A stretch of 64,000 nt of DNA from Candidatus Nomurabacteria bacterium (GTDB lineage: Bacteria; Patescibacteriota; Saccharimonadia; Saccharimonadales; Saccharimonadaceae). The position numbers and the translations under genes were made by a program. Under the pieces are notes generated by a model. The model saw only the letters and a list, made by a program, of their open reading frames with translations. It did no database searches and was not told the origin of the DNA. Location of the stretch: assembly GCA_031257295.1 (NCBI GenBank), contig JAIROX010000005.1, positions 1-64,000 of the forward strand, in the 5' to 3' direction. Shown here in pieces: positions 42,495 to 51,171 of this stretch (its first letter is position 1; every line of letters begins with the position of its first letter).

Positions 42495-44105
42495 CTACTC
42501 TTTGATAATGCCCTCGCCGTATTCGGTGCGCAGGTGCGCGATTAGCCACTTGATATCAACCTCGGTCTTCACGCCAGGGTTAAGCACACCTTTAGGGTCA
42601 AAAATCTCTTTAACGTGTTTGTATAGATCGAGTAACCCATCATCGGTGGACGGCCGGGTCACGACCGACTTTAGCCGCCCTTCAGCGCCATCGCCTGCCA
42701 TGTTGCCGTCTAGCCCGTCGATAATACCAGCGTATTCTTTGAGCAGCTTAAAGGCTAGTTGGCGATGCGTCATCACAGCTAGGTTCAAACTTGGGCGGAT
42801 GCTGTACACACCGTCCAGCACCGAGCCGTAAACCGGCAGGTCCATACCCAGGCGCTTCTCAAGTGCCTTAACGGCGGCTAGGTATTCACCCAGCAAGTTT
42901 AGCGGCACAAACGCGCCGTCAACCAGTGGCAGCTTAGTTCCCTTACCAGCTAAGTTTAAGTATGTGTCAAGCACGTTAAACACCGACTTCACCTCGTCGT
43001 AGTTGTCGTCGCTAGCTATCGTGACCTTAGCACCAGCCCTAGCAGCCAAGTCTGTCACCTTTTTGATATTGCGGTTGCGAGCCCTGGTGTTTATATCGTC
43101 AAACATGACAGTCAGCACAACACCGGCGTGCTGCTTTTTATCATCTGATACCTTGATGGGATAGTGCTTACCAGCACCGACCGCCTCTGCAAAAATGCCT
43201 TCACTATAAAAGCCCAGCTCCGCCGGGTCAAGCGGCAGAATAGCATCCACTAGGTCGCGTGCCGCATCAGTACTTTCTACTTCTAGCACAGCCAAAGCTT
43301 GAGGACTCAGATATTCCGCTCGCACTATCATCTCCGAAACCACACCTAGCGTACCTTGCGACGCAAAGAATAGCGGCCGCAGGTCAAAAGAGCCGTCTTT
43401 ACGCTTAACTTTGCTGATCATTTCATATCCAGCGTTGTCGATGTCGTCGTCGGCCAGAAACTCATCAATAACCTTTTGCCGATCGTCGATTAGGCTATCC
43501 AGGCGACGGAAAATCTCACCTTCTAGCGCCTGTTCGCCCTTTTTGCGGTTGACCTCGCGCTTGCCAATCCGGCTAGTCTGCAAGACATCGCCGTTGCTCA
43601 GCACCACCTCTATCTCGTTGATATATTCCATGAATCGGCCGTATTTACCAGTACTAACGCCAGACAGGTTATTGGCGATTAGCCCACCGAGGCTATGGCC
43701 ACCGTGTCGCGGTGCTACTGGCACAACCAAACCGTGAGTGGCCAACGCGAGATTCAGTTCTTCAATAGTAATGCCCGGCTGCACTCGTACCAAGCGCTGC
43801 TTAACGTCGATATCTAAAATCTTGTTCATATCACCGGTCAGCATGATAATGCCGTCACCAATGGCCGCACCAGTCTTGTCGTTGCCCTTGCCGCGCACTG
43901 TTACGCTAAGCTTAATACCCTTTTCAGCCAGCTGGCTAGTAAAGCGCATGGTTTTGCGCATGTCCTGGGTGTTTTTAGGCACCACCACCACCTGTGGGCG
44001 AATCTTTAAGATGCTTTTATCAGTTGAATATGTTTCGAGGTCAACTTCACTTGCGTAAGCATCACCCAGAATGTGTTGGTTAAGATATTTAGCGATTTTA
44101 CTCAT
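42495..44105 (-). CDS. FAD-linked oxidase (GlcD / D-lactate dehydrogenase type)
   Basis: 536 residues from MSKIAKYLNQ. The N-terminal PCMH-type FAD-binding domain (about 35-215) has KLSVTVRGKGNDKTGAAIG and APRHGGHSLGGLIANNLSG, the pyrophosphate- and flavin-contacting segments. The C-terminal cap and FAD-oxidase C domain (RPSLNLAVMTHRQ, then FDPKGVLNPGVK) follow. Family members oxidise D-lactate, glycolate or other 2-hydroxyacids; the substrate is not fixed. No Fe-S domain is attached. A palindromic operator candidate lies upstream. Confidence 0.85.
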   Translation of the reverse strand: MSKIAKYLNQHILGDAYASEVDLETYSTDKSILKIRPQVVVVPKNTQDMRKTMRFTSQLAEKGIKLSVTVRGKGNDKTGAAIGDGIIMLTGDMNKILDIDVKQRLVRVQPGITIEELNLALATHGLVVPVAPRHGGHSLGGLIANNLSGVSTGKYGRFMEYINEIEVVLSNGDVLQTSRIGKREVNRKKGEQALEGEIFRRLDSLIDDRQKVIDEFLADDDIDNAGYEMISKVKRKDGSFDLRPLFFASQGTLGVVSEMIVRAEYLSPQALAVLEVESTDAARDLVDAILPLDPAELGFYSEGIFAEAVGAGKHYPIKVSDDKKQHAGVVLTVMFDDINTRARNRNIKKVTDLAARAGAKVTIASDDNYDEVKSVFNVLDTYLNLAGKGTKLPLVDGAFVPLNLLGEYLAAVKALEKRLGMDLPVYGSVLDGVYSIRPSLNLAVMTHRQLAFKLLKEYAGIIDGLDGNMAGDGAEGRLKSVVTRPSTDDGLLDLYKHVKEIFDPKGVLNPGVKTEVDIKWLIAHLRTEYGEGIIKE

Positions 44106-44127
44106 ACTTACATCTATCATAACATAA

Positions 44128-44149
44128 GCGTATAGTACGCACTATACGC
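44128..44149. promoter_or_regulatory. Palindrome upstream of FAD oxidase
   Basis: GCGTATAG-TACGCA-CTATACGC, a perfect 8-bp inverted repeat 23 nt before the gene. It contains CTATAC on both strands and overlaps the expected promoter, so it is a candidate repressor site. Confidence 0.5.
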
Positions 44150-44187
44150 TACACGTGATGGATTTAACGACCCGTGGTTAAAATGCG

Positions 44188-44212
44188 AAAAAGGGCTACT
44201 ATGAGCCCCTTT
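44188..44212 (-). terminator. Terminator of the 44217 gene
   Basis: AAAGGGGCT-CATAGT-AGCCCTTTTT on the minus strand: a GC-rich stem followed by five T, directly after the stop codon of the small membrane protein. Confidence 0.88.
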
Positions 44213-44216
44213 CTTG

Positions 44217-44456
44217 TTACTGGTTCAGTGGACACCGCGTTAGGTATGTTTGCCCAGGATGCAGTGAAATATCTGCACCACCCACTATTTTATTGCATTC
44301 ATATTTCAACCACCTTGCATTCCACATTTTATGTGGGCAGCTGTCGCAAGACGGCAGTTGTCGCTTTTTGCTGCAGACTATCACGAATATCGCGATAATT
44401 GCGAGTAATATCCCCGCACAACCCATGAAAAAACTAACCCAAGATACAATACCCAT
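44217..44456 (-). CDS. Small Cys-containing membrane protein, G9 promoter
   Basis: 79 residues: one transmembrane helix (about 5-28) then a short exposed domain with PSCDSCPHK, YECNK and TRCPL, a CXXC-type pattern that may bind a metal or form disulfides. AGGAGG lies 7 nt before the ATG. Unknown family. Monocistronic, with its own terminator and a poly-G spacer promoter. Confidence 0.65.
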   Translation of the reverse strand: MGIVSWVSFFMGCAGILLAIIAIFVIVCSKKRQLPSCDSCPHKMWNARWLKYECNKIVGGADISLHPGQTYLTRCPLNQ

Positions 44457-44513
44457 CTTTACACCTCCTAAAGAAAAGAACCAACTGGCAAAGTGCTTTA
44501 AAGAACACCACCT

Positions 44514-44543
44514 ATACTACCCCCCCCCACAACATCTTGTCAA
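44514..44543 (-). promoter_or_regulatory. Poly-G promoter 4 (small membrane protein)
   Basis: TTGACA (44543-44538), spacer AGATGTTGT plus G9 (44528-44520), then TAGTAT (44519-44514). The 18-nt spacer matches promoters 2 and 3. The -10 hexamer is weaker than in the others. A leader of about 50 nt follows. Confidence 0.75.
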
Positions 44544-44609
44544 CAGTGTTGGCCATAACCATGCCATAACAGATAGAAAAACACCACTATTAGCAGTGTT
44601 TATACATCG

Positions 44610-44694
44610 TGGTGCGCGGTAAAGGACTTGAACCTTCACGCCTTGCGGCACTAGCTCCTAAGGCTAGCGTGTCTACCAATTCCACCAACCGCGC
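44610..44694 (-). tRNA. tRNA-Leu(TAG)
   Basis: A class II tRNA of 85 nt with a long variable arm (TGCCGCAAGGCG). Acceptor GCGCGGT/ACCGCGC, anticodon stem CTAGC/GCTAG with loop CTTAGGA (anticodon TAG, codon CTA), T arm with TTCAAGT. The 3' CCA is encoded. It lies just upstream, in minus orientation, of poly-G promoter 4. Confidence 0.97.
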
Positions 44695-44759
44695 TGATTT
44701 TGGTAACATCATTGTAGCATATCACCTCGGGTTAGAACAACCACTTCGCCGCACCAACC

Positions 44760-44788
44760 TTTACAAATCTATATATATGATGTAAAAT
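44760..44788 (+). promoter_or_regulatory. Promoter of the 44858 gene
   Basis: TTTACA (44760-44765) and TAAAAT (44783-44788) with a 17-nt spacer. A leader of about 60 nt follows, ending in AAAGGAG. Confidence 0.8.
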
Positions 44789-44857
44789 ATAAGTTAATCA
44801 GTTTGTGTCCAGAGATGCCGTTTTTTTGTTGACGGCCGATTTGAAAGGAGAATTCTC

Positions 44858-45913
44858 ATGGACGAAAAATACATTAAGTTTTTAAACGATGGGCCTGTGC
44901 CCGTGTCGGAGGCTGCGCTAAGCTATTACTTGGAAAAGCATGGCGACAACACCAGTTTCGACAGGCGTTACTACGCCTGGATAAACAGGCGGCAACCGGA
45001 AACGCCAGAAGGCTATTTCAGGCTGATAATACGAGATCTTATCCGTCAGGATTTTGATCTCAAAAATCAGATGAAAAAATGGGCCGTGTTTTCGTACGAT
45101 AACCTAGGTCGCTTCCTCCACATAGGAGGAGGTAAAAAAGAGGACCAGTTCAGGTATCAGCTAGAAAACCGTCCTGAGCTCTATGATGAGTTCATGAGTG
45201 AGTTCCTGCACGCTTGCAACACAGGCGCAATAAGCCTGTGTAGCACTAGCAGCTACAGGTTTGAACAGGCCTACTACCCTAATGACACTGTCAGGCTGTT
45301 TGAGCTGCTGCTACGAATAGCAGACCCGGTCGATGCTGAAAAACTCGGCAAGGCGTTTATTGCCCTGTCTGAGCTTGAAAATCCAGACATGCACCGCGCC
45401 GTGATCGTAGGCATGGCCCTTTTAGAAAAAGACTTGCCGAGGGGGGTCATGAACAGGGCTAAAAAGGCCCTTCTCGCAAACCTGGAGACCGAAGTAATAG
45501 CTCTTATGAATAAGGAGATCGTATGTAACTGCGAAACAGATCGTAAGCCGGAATGGTGTCAGACTATTGAAAATTGGCTGATTGGCGCAGAAAGCAAGGA
45601 GATAAACCTTATCACGTTGAAGGCGATCGATCGTATGATCGTAAAACATGGGTGTAGCTGCTACATCCATGCCGAAAATACGCTAAAAAACCTGCTAGTT
45701 GCGGTGCTCCTGAGGGGAGATGTACAACTGGCAAAAAGTATCGCACGAAATAATGTGGCCAGTTTTGGCCGCAGCGTCTGCGCAAGCGGCCTTAGTGAAG
45801 GGGATATAACAACATACTTTTTGGTGCGAGGGCTTCTCGATGAAGATCCACCAGCCGAAGGGTTCAAACGGTGGACGCAGTCCTTTATGAGATCTATGGA
45901 ATACTGCAAGTAG
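44858..45913 (+). CDS. Orphan 351-residue protein
   Basis: No recognised family. Soluble, mostly helical, no signal peptide. The N-terminal third is rich in Tyr and charged residues (YYAWINRRQPETPEGYFRL). The centre looks like alpha-solenoid helices, and a Cys/His-rich stretch (IVCNCETDRKPEWC, then HGCSCYIH) might bind metal. AAAGGAG lies 8 nt before the ATG. It is one of few plus-strand genes and stands alone, which suggests an accessory gene. Confidence 0.6.
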   Translation: MDEKYIKFLNDGPVPVSEAALSYYLEKHGDNTSFDRRYYAWINRRQPETPEGYFRLIIRDLIRQDFDLKNQMKKWAVFSYDNLGRFLHIGGGKKEDQFRYQLENRPELYDEFMSEFLHACNTGAISLCSTSSYRFEQAYYPNDTVRLFELLLRIADPVDAEKLGKAFIALSELENPDMHRAVIVGMALLEKDLPRGVMNRAKKALLANLETEVIALMNKEIVCNCETDRKPEWCQTIENWLIGAESKEINLITLKAIDRMIVKHGCSCYIHAENTLKNLLVAVLLRGDVQLAKSIARNNVASFGRSVCASGLSEGDITTYFLVRGLLDEDPPAEGFKRWTQSFMRSMEYCK

Positions 45914-45921
45914 AAACCAAG

Positions 45922-45942
45922 TAGGCCGCCTAGCGCGGCCTA
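45922..45942. terminator. Hairpin between convergent genes
   Basis: TAGGCCGC-CTAGC-GCGGCCTA, an 8-bp stem between the orphan gene and the converging rsmD stop at 45943. There is no T-run, so termination would be weak, but it can serve both directions. Confidence 0.5.
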
Positions 45943-46503
45943 TTAAATTGGCTCAAAATACGCGATCACAGCATCAGAATATTCACGACGATCAATAAGG
46001 CGTAGGCCAGCTAGCTCGGGCGTATCTAGCGCCTTGGCGTGAGACAGTACCAATACACCGCTTGGCGCTAGCAGCTGCACCAGCCTCTCCACCAGCCTAA
46101 ACTGCGGGTCCCAATAGGGCGGATCGGCGAAAATAATATCAAATCGCGGCAGGTCCTTTTTATCATGTTCAGCCAAAGTTGACCTTAGCCAACCGTTTAC
46201 GCTAGCCCGCACCAGCTTAGCTTTCTGCTCGACATTCAGGGCCTCGATATTATCTGCGATGACTTTTTGCGCCTTGCGGTCCTTCTCAACCAGAGTAACC
46301 TCTTTAGCACCACGGCTCAAAGCCTCCAGCCCTAACGCGCCGGTGCCAGCAAAAGCGTCCAGCACTACCGCGCCACTCAGGTAGCCCACTAGTTTATTAA
46401 ACACTGCCCCGCGAATTCGCTCACCCATCGGGTGAGTTTGGCGCGAACCCGGGCTTTTTATAACCCTGCGTTTGAACTCTCCAGCGATTATCCTCAAGTT
46501 CAC
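45943..46503 (-). CDS. rsmD: 16S rRNA (guanine966-N2)-methyltransferase
   Basis: 186 residues from a GTG that overlaps the upstream stop by 4 nt (GTGA); the longer frame is unlikely. LRIIAGEFKRRVI, RIRGAVFNKL, the SAM-binding VLDAFAGTGALGLEALSRGA and catalytic FADPPY are all present. Modifies 16S rRNA during 30S assembly. Confidence 0.93.
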   Translation of the reverse strand: MNLRIIAGEFKRRVIKSPGSRQTHPMGERIRGAVFNKLVGYLSGAVVLDAFAGTGALGLEALSRGAKEVTLVEKDRKAQKVIADNIEALNVEQKAKLVRASVNGWLRSTLAEHDKKDLPRFDIIFADPPYWDPQFRLVERLVQLLAPSGVLVLSHAKALDTPELAGLRLIDRREYSDAVIAYFEPI

Positions 46504-47312
46504 TTTTCGCCCCCATAAACACCAGCTAACCAACCTAGCGAGATCATCTTGATCATTTCTGGTATCATGACTTTTTTGACATCACGCGCAAGCTCCTCAG
46601 TCCAGCCCTTCTTTTCGTAGCGCTCAAACATTTGGTAGCTATCAACTCTCTTTACGCTATCCTTATACATGCTCATATACTCGCCGCTCTTGACACGACT
46701 CACGTCAGCCACACTCAGCTCAACCGCAGCCTGCTTGGGCCGAAATGGGATCATTATAAACTCTACACCCAGCTCAAACATGATATGGTTGGTGCCAACC
46801 CCGCCAGGACCCATGCGCTTCCAGTTAAGCTTAAGAAAATCCTTAATGCCGGTGCCAGGCGTAATCATACGCGACAGGCGGCTCCTTAACTCCTCAATAT
46901 TACGGCTATCAAGTTCTTTTAGCTGCTCCCTAAACGGCTGATGGTGGGATGGACTCAGGCCGTCCACGATCATATGCGCCATCCAGGCGGCCTCAAAACT
47001 CATGCGCGTGCGGTTTTGTTTCACAGTAGCTGCGTGTAAGTTATGAATATGGTTTTCTATGTGTCGAAGCAAGCGATCGTCACTAAAATTCGGCGGCAGA
47101 AAGTGCCACGGCTCATCATTTAAGCTACTCTTTTTAGACGACAAGCCGTCTGGTCCGTTTTTGCCCTCAAAGTGAATTATCTCCTTGGCAGTCGGAAAGT
47201 GGCAGTCTTTTGGCAGGTGACTGGCCACTTGCAGCCTGGCAGCACGATCAAATTGCTGGTGTGCGGAGGCCTTTTCGGTTTTTCTATATGGTAGCGGATA
47301 TCTTGAAAACAT
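46500..47312 (-). CDS. His-rich helical protein, possible zinc hydrolase
   Basis: 270 residues, no signal peptide. The block HIENHIHNLHAAT, then AAWMAHMIVDGLSPSHHQP resembles the helix with metal-binding His and Asp of zinc-dependent phospholipase C and S1/P1 nucleases, but overall similarity is not obvious. The C-terminal half is charged and helical. It is coupled to rsmD by a 4-nt overlap and follows recG by 1 nt. Treat the enzymatic call as a hypothesis. Confidence 0.5.
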   Translation of the reverse strand: MFSRYPLPYRKTEKASAHQQFDRAARLQVASHLPKDCHFPTAKEIIHFEGKNGPDGLSSKKSSLNDEPWHFLPPNFSDDRLLRHIENHIHNLHAATVKQNRTRMSFEAAWMAHMIVDGLSPSHHQPFREQLKELDSRNIEELRSRLSRMITPGTGIKDFLKLNWKRMGPGGVGTNHIMFELGVEFIMIPFRPKQAAVELSVADVSRVKSGEYMSMYKDSVKRVDSYQMFERYEKKGWTEELARDVKKVMIPEMIKMISLGWLAGVYGGEK

Positions 47313-47313
47313 A

Positions 47314-49341
47314 TTAGTTTAGTGTGGTGATTTTTTGATATTTTTGAACATCGCCCACCAGTTCTTTGTATTCTAGCAGATCTTGGCCGGAAGCCAAAAA
47401 TGCCCTGGCGGCTCGGCTAGCCTGGGCTATCAATCGCGTATCGCTGAGCTTAGCTACTTGCAGGTCAAGCTCACCGTGCTGCACTTTACCATAAATCTCA
47501 CCCGGGCCACGCAGTTCTAAGTCTTTTTCAGCCAGATAGAATCCGTCAGTTGACTTTTCAATCTCCAGCAAACGCCGCGTTGGCTTAGCGCTAGTGCTGG
47601 TCACCAAGTAGCAGTAGCTTTGCTGCTCACCGCGCCCCACCCTGCCACGCAGTTGATGCAGCTGCGCCAGACCAAATCGATCAGCGTCACGCACCACTAT
47701 GGCCGTAGCATTCGGCACATCCATGCCCACTTCCACCACCGTCGTCGCCACTAGTAAGTCGGTTTTTTTGTACAAAAAATCTCGCATAGTTTTGACTTTC
47801 TCATCTGTTTTCATGCGCCCGTGGAGCAAACCGGTTGTATAACCGGCAAAGCGCTTTTTCAGCTTTTGGTACTCTTTTTGGACATTCTTGATATCGTCGC
47901 TACCGTTTTCATCCACCTGCGCACAGATGTAGTAAACCTGTCGACCGGCCGCCAGTTCAGCATCAAGTTTTTTAAACACCTGTTCCTCAGAATTGGGTGA
48001 CACGATCTTGGTGATGACCGGTTTTCTACCAGTTGGCGTTTGATTGAGTGTAGAAATATCCAGATCACCAAACACCGTTAGCTGCAACGAACGCGGAATC
48101 GGCGTTGCCGTCATGCTAAGCAAGTGCGGCATAAGCCGGCCCTTGGTTAGCAGCTCTTGCCGCTGCTTCACACCAAAACGATGCTGTTCATCAATCACCA
48201 CTAAGCCCAGCTTGTGATATTGCACTTTTTTAGTAATCAAGGCGTGCGTACCAACAACCACCTGTGCCGTGCCGTCTGCTATGGCTTTATAAACCAACTC
48301 GCGGTTTTTACCCTTTACAGAGCCGGTCAAAAGTGTACAATTTACGCCAAAACTTGTGAGCAGTTTACTGAGAGTATCAGCATGCTGAGCAGCTAGAACT
48401 TCGGTTGGTGCCATAAATGCCGTTTGGAACCCAGCTCGCGCCGCCAAACACGCCACTAGTCCAGCCACCACCGTTTTACCGGAACCAACATCACCCTGCA
48501 ACAGTCGGTTCATGGGCGCTGGCTCTTCCAGGTTTTTTATAATGTCCCAAGCCGCCAAACGCTGCGAATCTGTCAGCTTGAAAGGTAAGCTGGCCACAAA
48601 ACTCCTAACTGCAGCAACGTCAAACGGTATCGGTGTAGATTTAAGCCTCGAGTTCTCCTGTCGGTTTAGCTCGCTAGCCAGTAGCAGTTCAAACAACTCA
48701 TCAAACGCTAAGCGGCGGCGGGCCCGGGCAGCTTCGGCCTCTGACTTAGGAAAGTGGATCATCCTGAGGGCGTCGGCCCGTGACACTAGCTTTTCGCCCG
48801 CCACAACCGAGGCCGGCAACAACTCTTCAACCAGTGGAATATACAACTCTAGCTTACCGAGCAAAACCCGCACTTGCCTTGGTTTTAAGTCGTAGCTTGA
48901 ACGATAGATCGGCACAATCTCGTCACTGCGTTCATCGTATTCACTAGCTAACTCCGCGCTCGGATTCATCAGTTGATACCGGCCATAAGAAAACTCAAAT
49001 TCGCCCGAAAAATAGTACTCTTTGCCATCCACAAACTGCGTTCGCCGATACGGCTGATTAAACCAAACTGCCCGCAGCTTACCGGTAGTATCACTCAAAG
49101 TGGCCTCAGTGATAGTTAGCCCGCGACGCTTGCGGCTGAGCTTTACACCACTCACCGTAGCTTTAATAATAACTCTGCCAGGGCGTATACCTGCGATATC
49201 TTGAACCCTGGAGAAATCTTCATAGCCACGTGGCAGGTAGTATAGCAAGTCACGCACCGTGAAGAGCCCGGCCTTAGTTAACTTTTCGGCTGTCTTTTCA
49301 CCCACACCCTTTACGCTTGCTAGCGGGGCTGATAGGTCCAT
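47314..49341 (-). CDS. recG: ATP-dependent DNA helicase RecG
   Basis: 675 residues. The N-terminal wedge/OB domain (about 60-150), Walker A GDVGSGKT near 284, DEQH box VIDEQHRFGV, SMTATPIPRSL (motif III), helicase C-terminal motifs GMDVPNATAIVV and QLHQLRGRVGRG, and the RecG-specific tail. Remodels stalled replication forks and branched DNA. Confidence 0.97.
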   Translation of the reverse strand: MDLSAPLASVKGVGEKTAEKLTKAGLFTVRDLLYYLPRGYEDFSRVQDIAGIRPGRVIIKATVSGVKLSRKRRGLTITEATLSDTTGKLRAVWFNQPYRRTQFVDGKEYYFSGEFEFSYGRYQLMNPSAELASEYDERSDEIVPIYRSSYDLKPRQVRVLLGKLELYIPLVEELLPASVVAGEKLVSRADALRMIHFPKSEAEAARARRRLAFDELFELLLASELNRQENSRLKSTPIPFDVAAVRSFVASLPFKLTDSQRLAAWDIIKNLEEPAPMNRLLQGDVGSGKTVVAGLVACLAARAGFQTAFMAPTEVLAAQHADTLSKLLTSFGVNCTLLTGSVKGKNRELVYKAIADGTAQVVVGTHALITKKVQYHKLGLVVIDEQHRFGVKQRQELLTKGRLMPHLLSMTATPIPRSLQLTVFGDLDISTLNQTPTGRKPVITKIVSPNSEEQVFKKLDAELAAGRQVYYICAQVDENGSDDIKNVQKEYQKLKKRFAGYTTGLLHGRMKTDEKVKTMRDFLYKKTDLLVATTVVEVGMDVPNATAIVVRDADRFGLAQLHQLRGRVGRGEQQSYCYLVTSTSAKPTRRLLEIEKSTDGFYLAEKDLELRGPGEIYGKVQHGELDLQVAKLSDTRLIAQASRAARAFLASGQDLLEYKELVGDVQKYQKITTLN

Positions 49342-49344
49342 GCT

Positions 49345-49914
49345 TTACTTTTCGAAAGCCTTAGCTACTTGAGCATCAAGCTCAGCCTTAGGGTCTTTTC
49401 TCGGGCGCTGGATAAGGTAGGCCACCACAAAGCATATCAGTGCCACAACTAGGCCGAAGCCGCAGATCACATAAGTTTGCAGCATGTAGGCCGGCTCGGC
49501 AGCTACCAAAAGGGCCGCTGCCAACATATACAATACACAGCTCATAGCCAGCTCAACCCTAGGCACGCTGGTCTTACCAACCGTGGCGATAAACTCTATG
49601 GCTACACGTGTCACTTTGTTTATCCAGTAGAACATGTAGGCCAAAAAACCGACCGTTAATAGTATCCCAACGATAGCAACGAAAACCGCAGCGGCCACCG
49701 GTAGGCTGCTACTAGAAGCCCCACCAGTTGGTTGAAAAACCGAGCCGCTGCTACTGATCGTCATAAACGACACTATAAATCCTAGCGTTAAAGTAGCCAG
49801 GCCGAAGAAACAGAAAATCCGGCCAATCGATTCAAATATGTTAGCTGGCCTTAAAGCTATTTTAACCTTAGCCTTCAGGCCTTCCTTGCTTGTTTTCTCA
49901 TTTTTTTTGCCCAT
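49345..49914 (-). CDS. Four-helix membrane protein
   Basis: 189 residues with a basic N-terminus and four hydrophobic segments near 31-53, 70-96, 118-136 and 143-168, plus a short cytoplasmic tail. A Ser/Gly-rich loop lies between the first two helices. No family recognised. Between tyrS and recG, 4 nt after tyrS, so co-transcribed. Confidence 0.6.
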   Translation of the reverse strand: MGKKNEKTSKEGLKAKVKIALRPANIFESIGRIFCFFGLATLTLGFIVSFMTISSSGSVFQPTGGASSSSLPVAAAVFVAIVGILLTVGFLAYMFYWINKVTRVAIEFIATVGKTSVPRVELAMSCVLYMLAAALLVAAEPAYMLQTYVICGFGLVVALICFVVAYLIQRPRKDPKAELDAQVAKAFEK

Positions 49915-49918
49915 ACAC

Positions 49919-51133
49919 TTACCTCACTAATATAAACGTATTTTTACCCTTTTTAACCAAACTTTTTTCAAAAAACACTTGGTCTTCGGTCACTTTTACA
50001 CCATTAACACTAATCGCTCCTGAAGCCACCAGCCGGCGCGCCTCGCCATTGCTTTTGGCCACACCAACATCGAGCAAGATACCTACCAGGCTACCACCAG
50101 TTTGAGCCACTGGGATCTCGCCTGCCAGCAAGTCGACTTCAATATCATCAAGCTTGGTAAAGTCCTCACCACCAAACAGTACGCCCGTAATCCTAACAAC
50201 CTCGTCCGTTTTATCTTTACCGTGCACCAACTTAGTGACCTCGTAAGCCAACGTCTTCTGAGCCAACCGTGCGCCTGGATCAGCCCGCATAACAGACTCC
50301 AGCTCGTCGACCTGCGGCTTATCAAGTAAAGTGTATAACTTCAGGTAGTCAACTGCCGCTTCATCACCCACATTAAGCCAAAACTGATAAAACTTATACG
50401 GTGAAGTCTTGTCTGGCGACAACCACACCCCTTCGCCGGCTTCGCTCTTGCCAAACTTGCGGCCAGTCGTCTTGTCGATCACTAGCGGTGCAGTCATGCC
50501 GTCAACCCGTACATCTTCTTTCTTACGAATGAGGTCCACACCAGATAATATATTACCCCACTGGTCGCTGCCGCCAATTTGCAGGTTAACGCCAAGGTTC
50601 CTGTGCAGATACCAGAAATCATAACCTTGCATCAAGGTGTACGCAAACTCGGCAAAGCTCATACCCGGCTTACCTTTGCCTACACGAGCTTTGAAGTGCT
50701 CGCGGTCGACTAGCTGCCCCATCGAGAAGTGTTTACCCGTATCACGCAGAAAATCCAACAAGCGCACATCTTGTAGCCAGTCTAAGTTATTAACAGCTTT
50801 AAAATCCTGCCCACCAAATAGCTGCTTAACCTGCGCCGCCAATGATTCAGCATTCTGGTTAATAACATCAAGAGGAATAAGCTCACGCTCCTCGCTGTCG
50901 CGCGGGTCGCCCACCTGGCCAGTGCCGCCGCCGATCAACAACGTCACCTTGTGCCCGTGGTCTAAAAACCGTCGCACCATCATATAGACCGCTAGGTGGC
51001 CAATATGCAGCGAATCACCACTTGGATCAGTGCCTAAGTACAGGCTAAACTGTTTGCTATCGAGCTCTTTGATATCGTCAAAAGTAGTCTGATTTAAATA
51101 ACCACGCCACTTCAATTCTTCAGACAATTTCAT
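49919..51133 (-). CDS. tyrS: Tyrosyl-tRNA synthetase
   Basis: 404 residues, TyrZ-like length. HIGH motif at 43-46 (SLHIGHLAV), KMSKS variant KFGKSEAG near 227, and a C-terminal S4 domain (AKSNGEARRLVASGAISVNG). YTLMQGYDFWYLHRN and LQIGGSDQWGNI contact tyrosine. Charges tRNA-Tyr. Confidence 0.97.
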   Translation of the reverse strand: MKLSEELKWRGYLNQTTFDDIKELDSKQFSLYLGTDPSGDSLHIGHLAVYMMVRRFLDHGHKVTLLIGGGTGQVGDPRDSEERELIPLDVINQNAESLAAQVKQLFGGQDFKAVNNLDWLQDVRLLDFLRDTGKHFSMGQLVDREHFKARVGKGKPGMSFAEFAYTLMQGYDFWYLHRNLGVNLQIGGSDQWGNILSGVDLIRKKEDVRVDGMTAPLVIDKTTGRKFGKSEAGEGVWLSPDKTSPYKFYQFWLNVGDEAAVDYLKLYTLLDKPQVDELESVMRADPGARLAQKTLAYEVTKLVHGKDKTDEVVRITGVLFGGEDFTKLDDIEVDLLAGEIPVAQTGGSLVGILLDVGVAKSNGEARRLVASGAISVNGVKVTEDQVFFEKSLVKKGKNTFILVR

Positions 51134-51171
51134 ACTGCTTATTGTAGCACATAAAGGCTAAAGCCAGGGTT

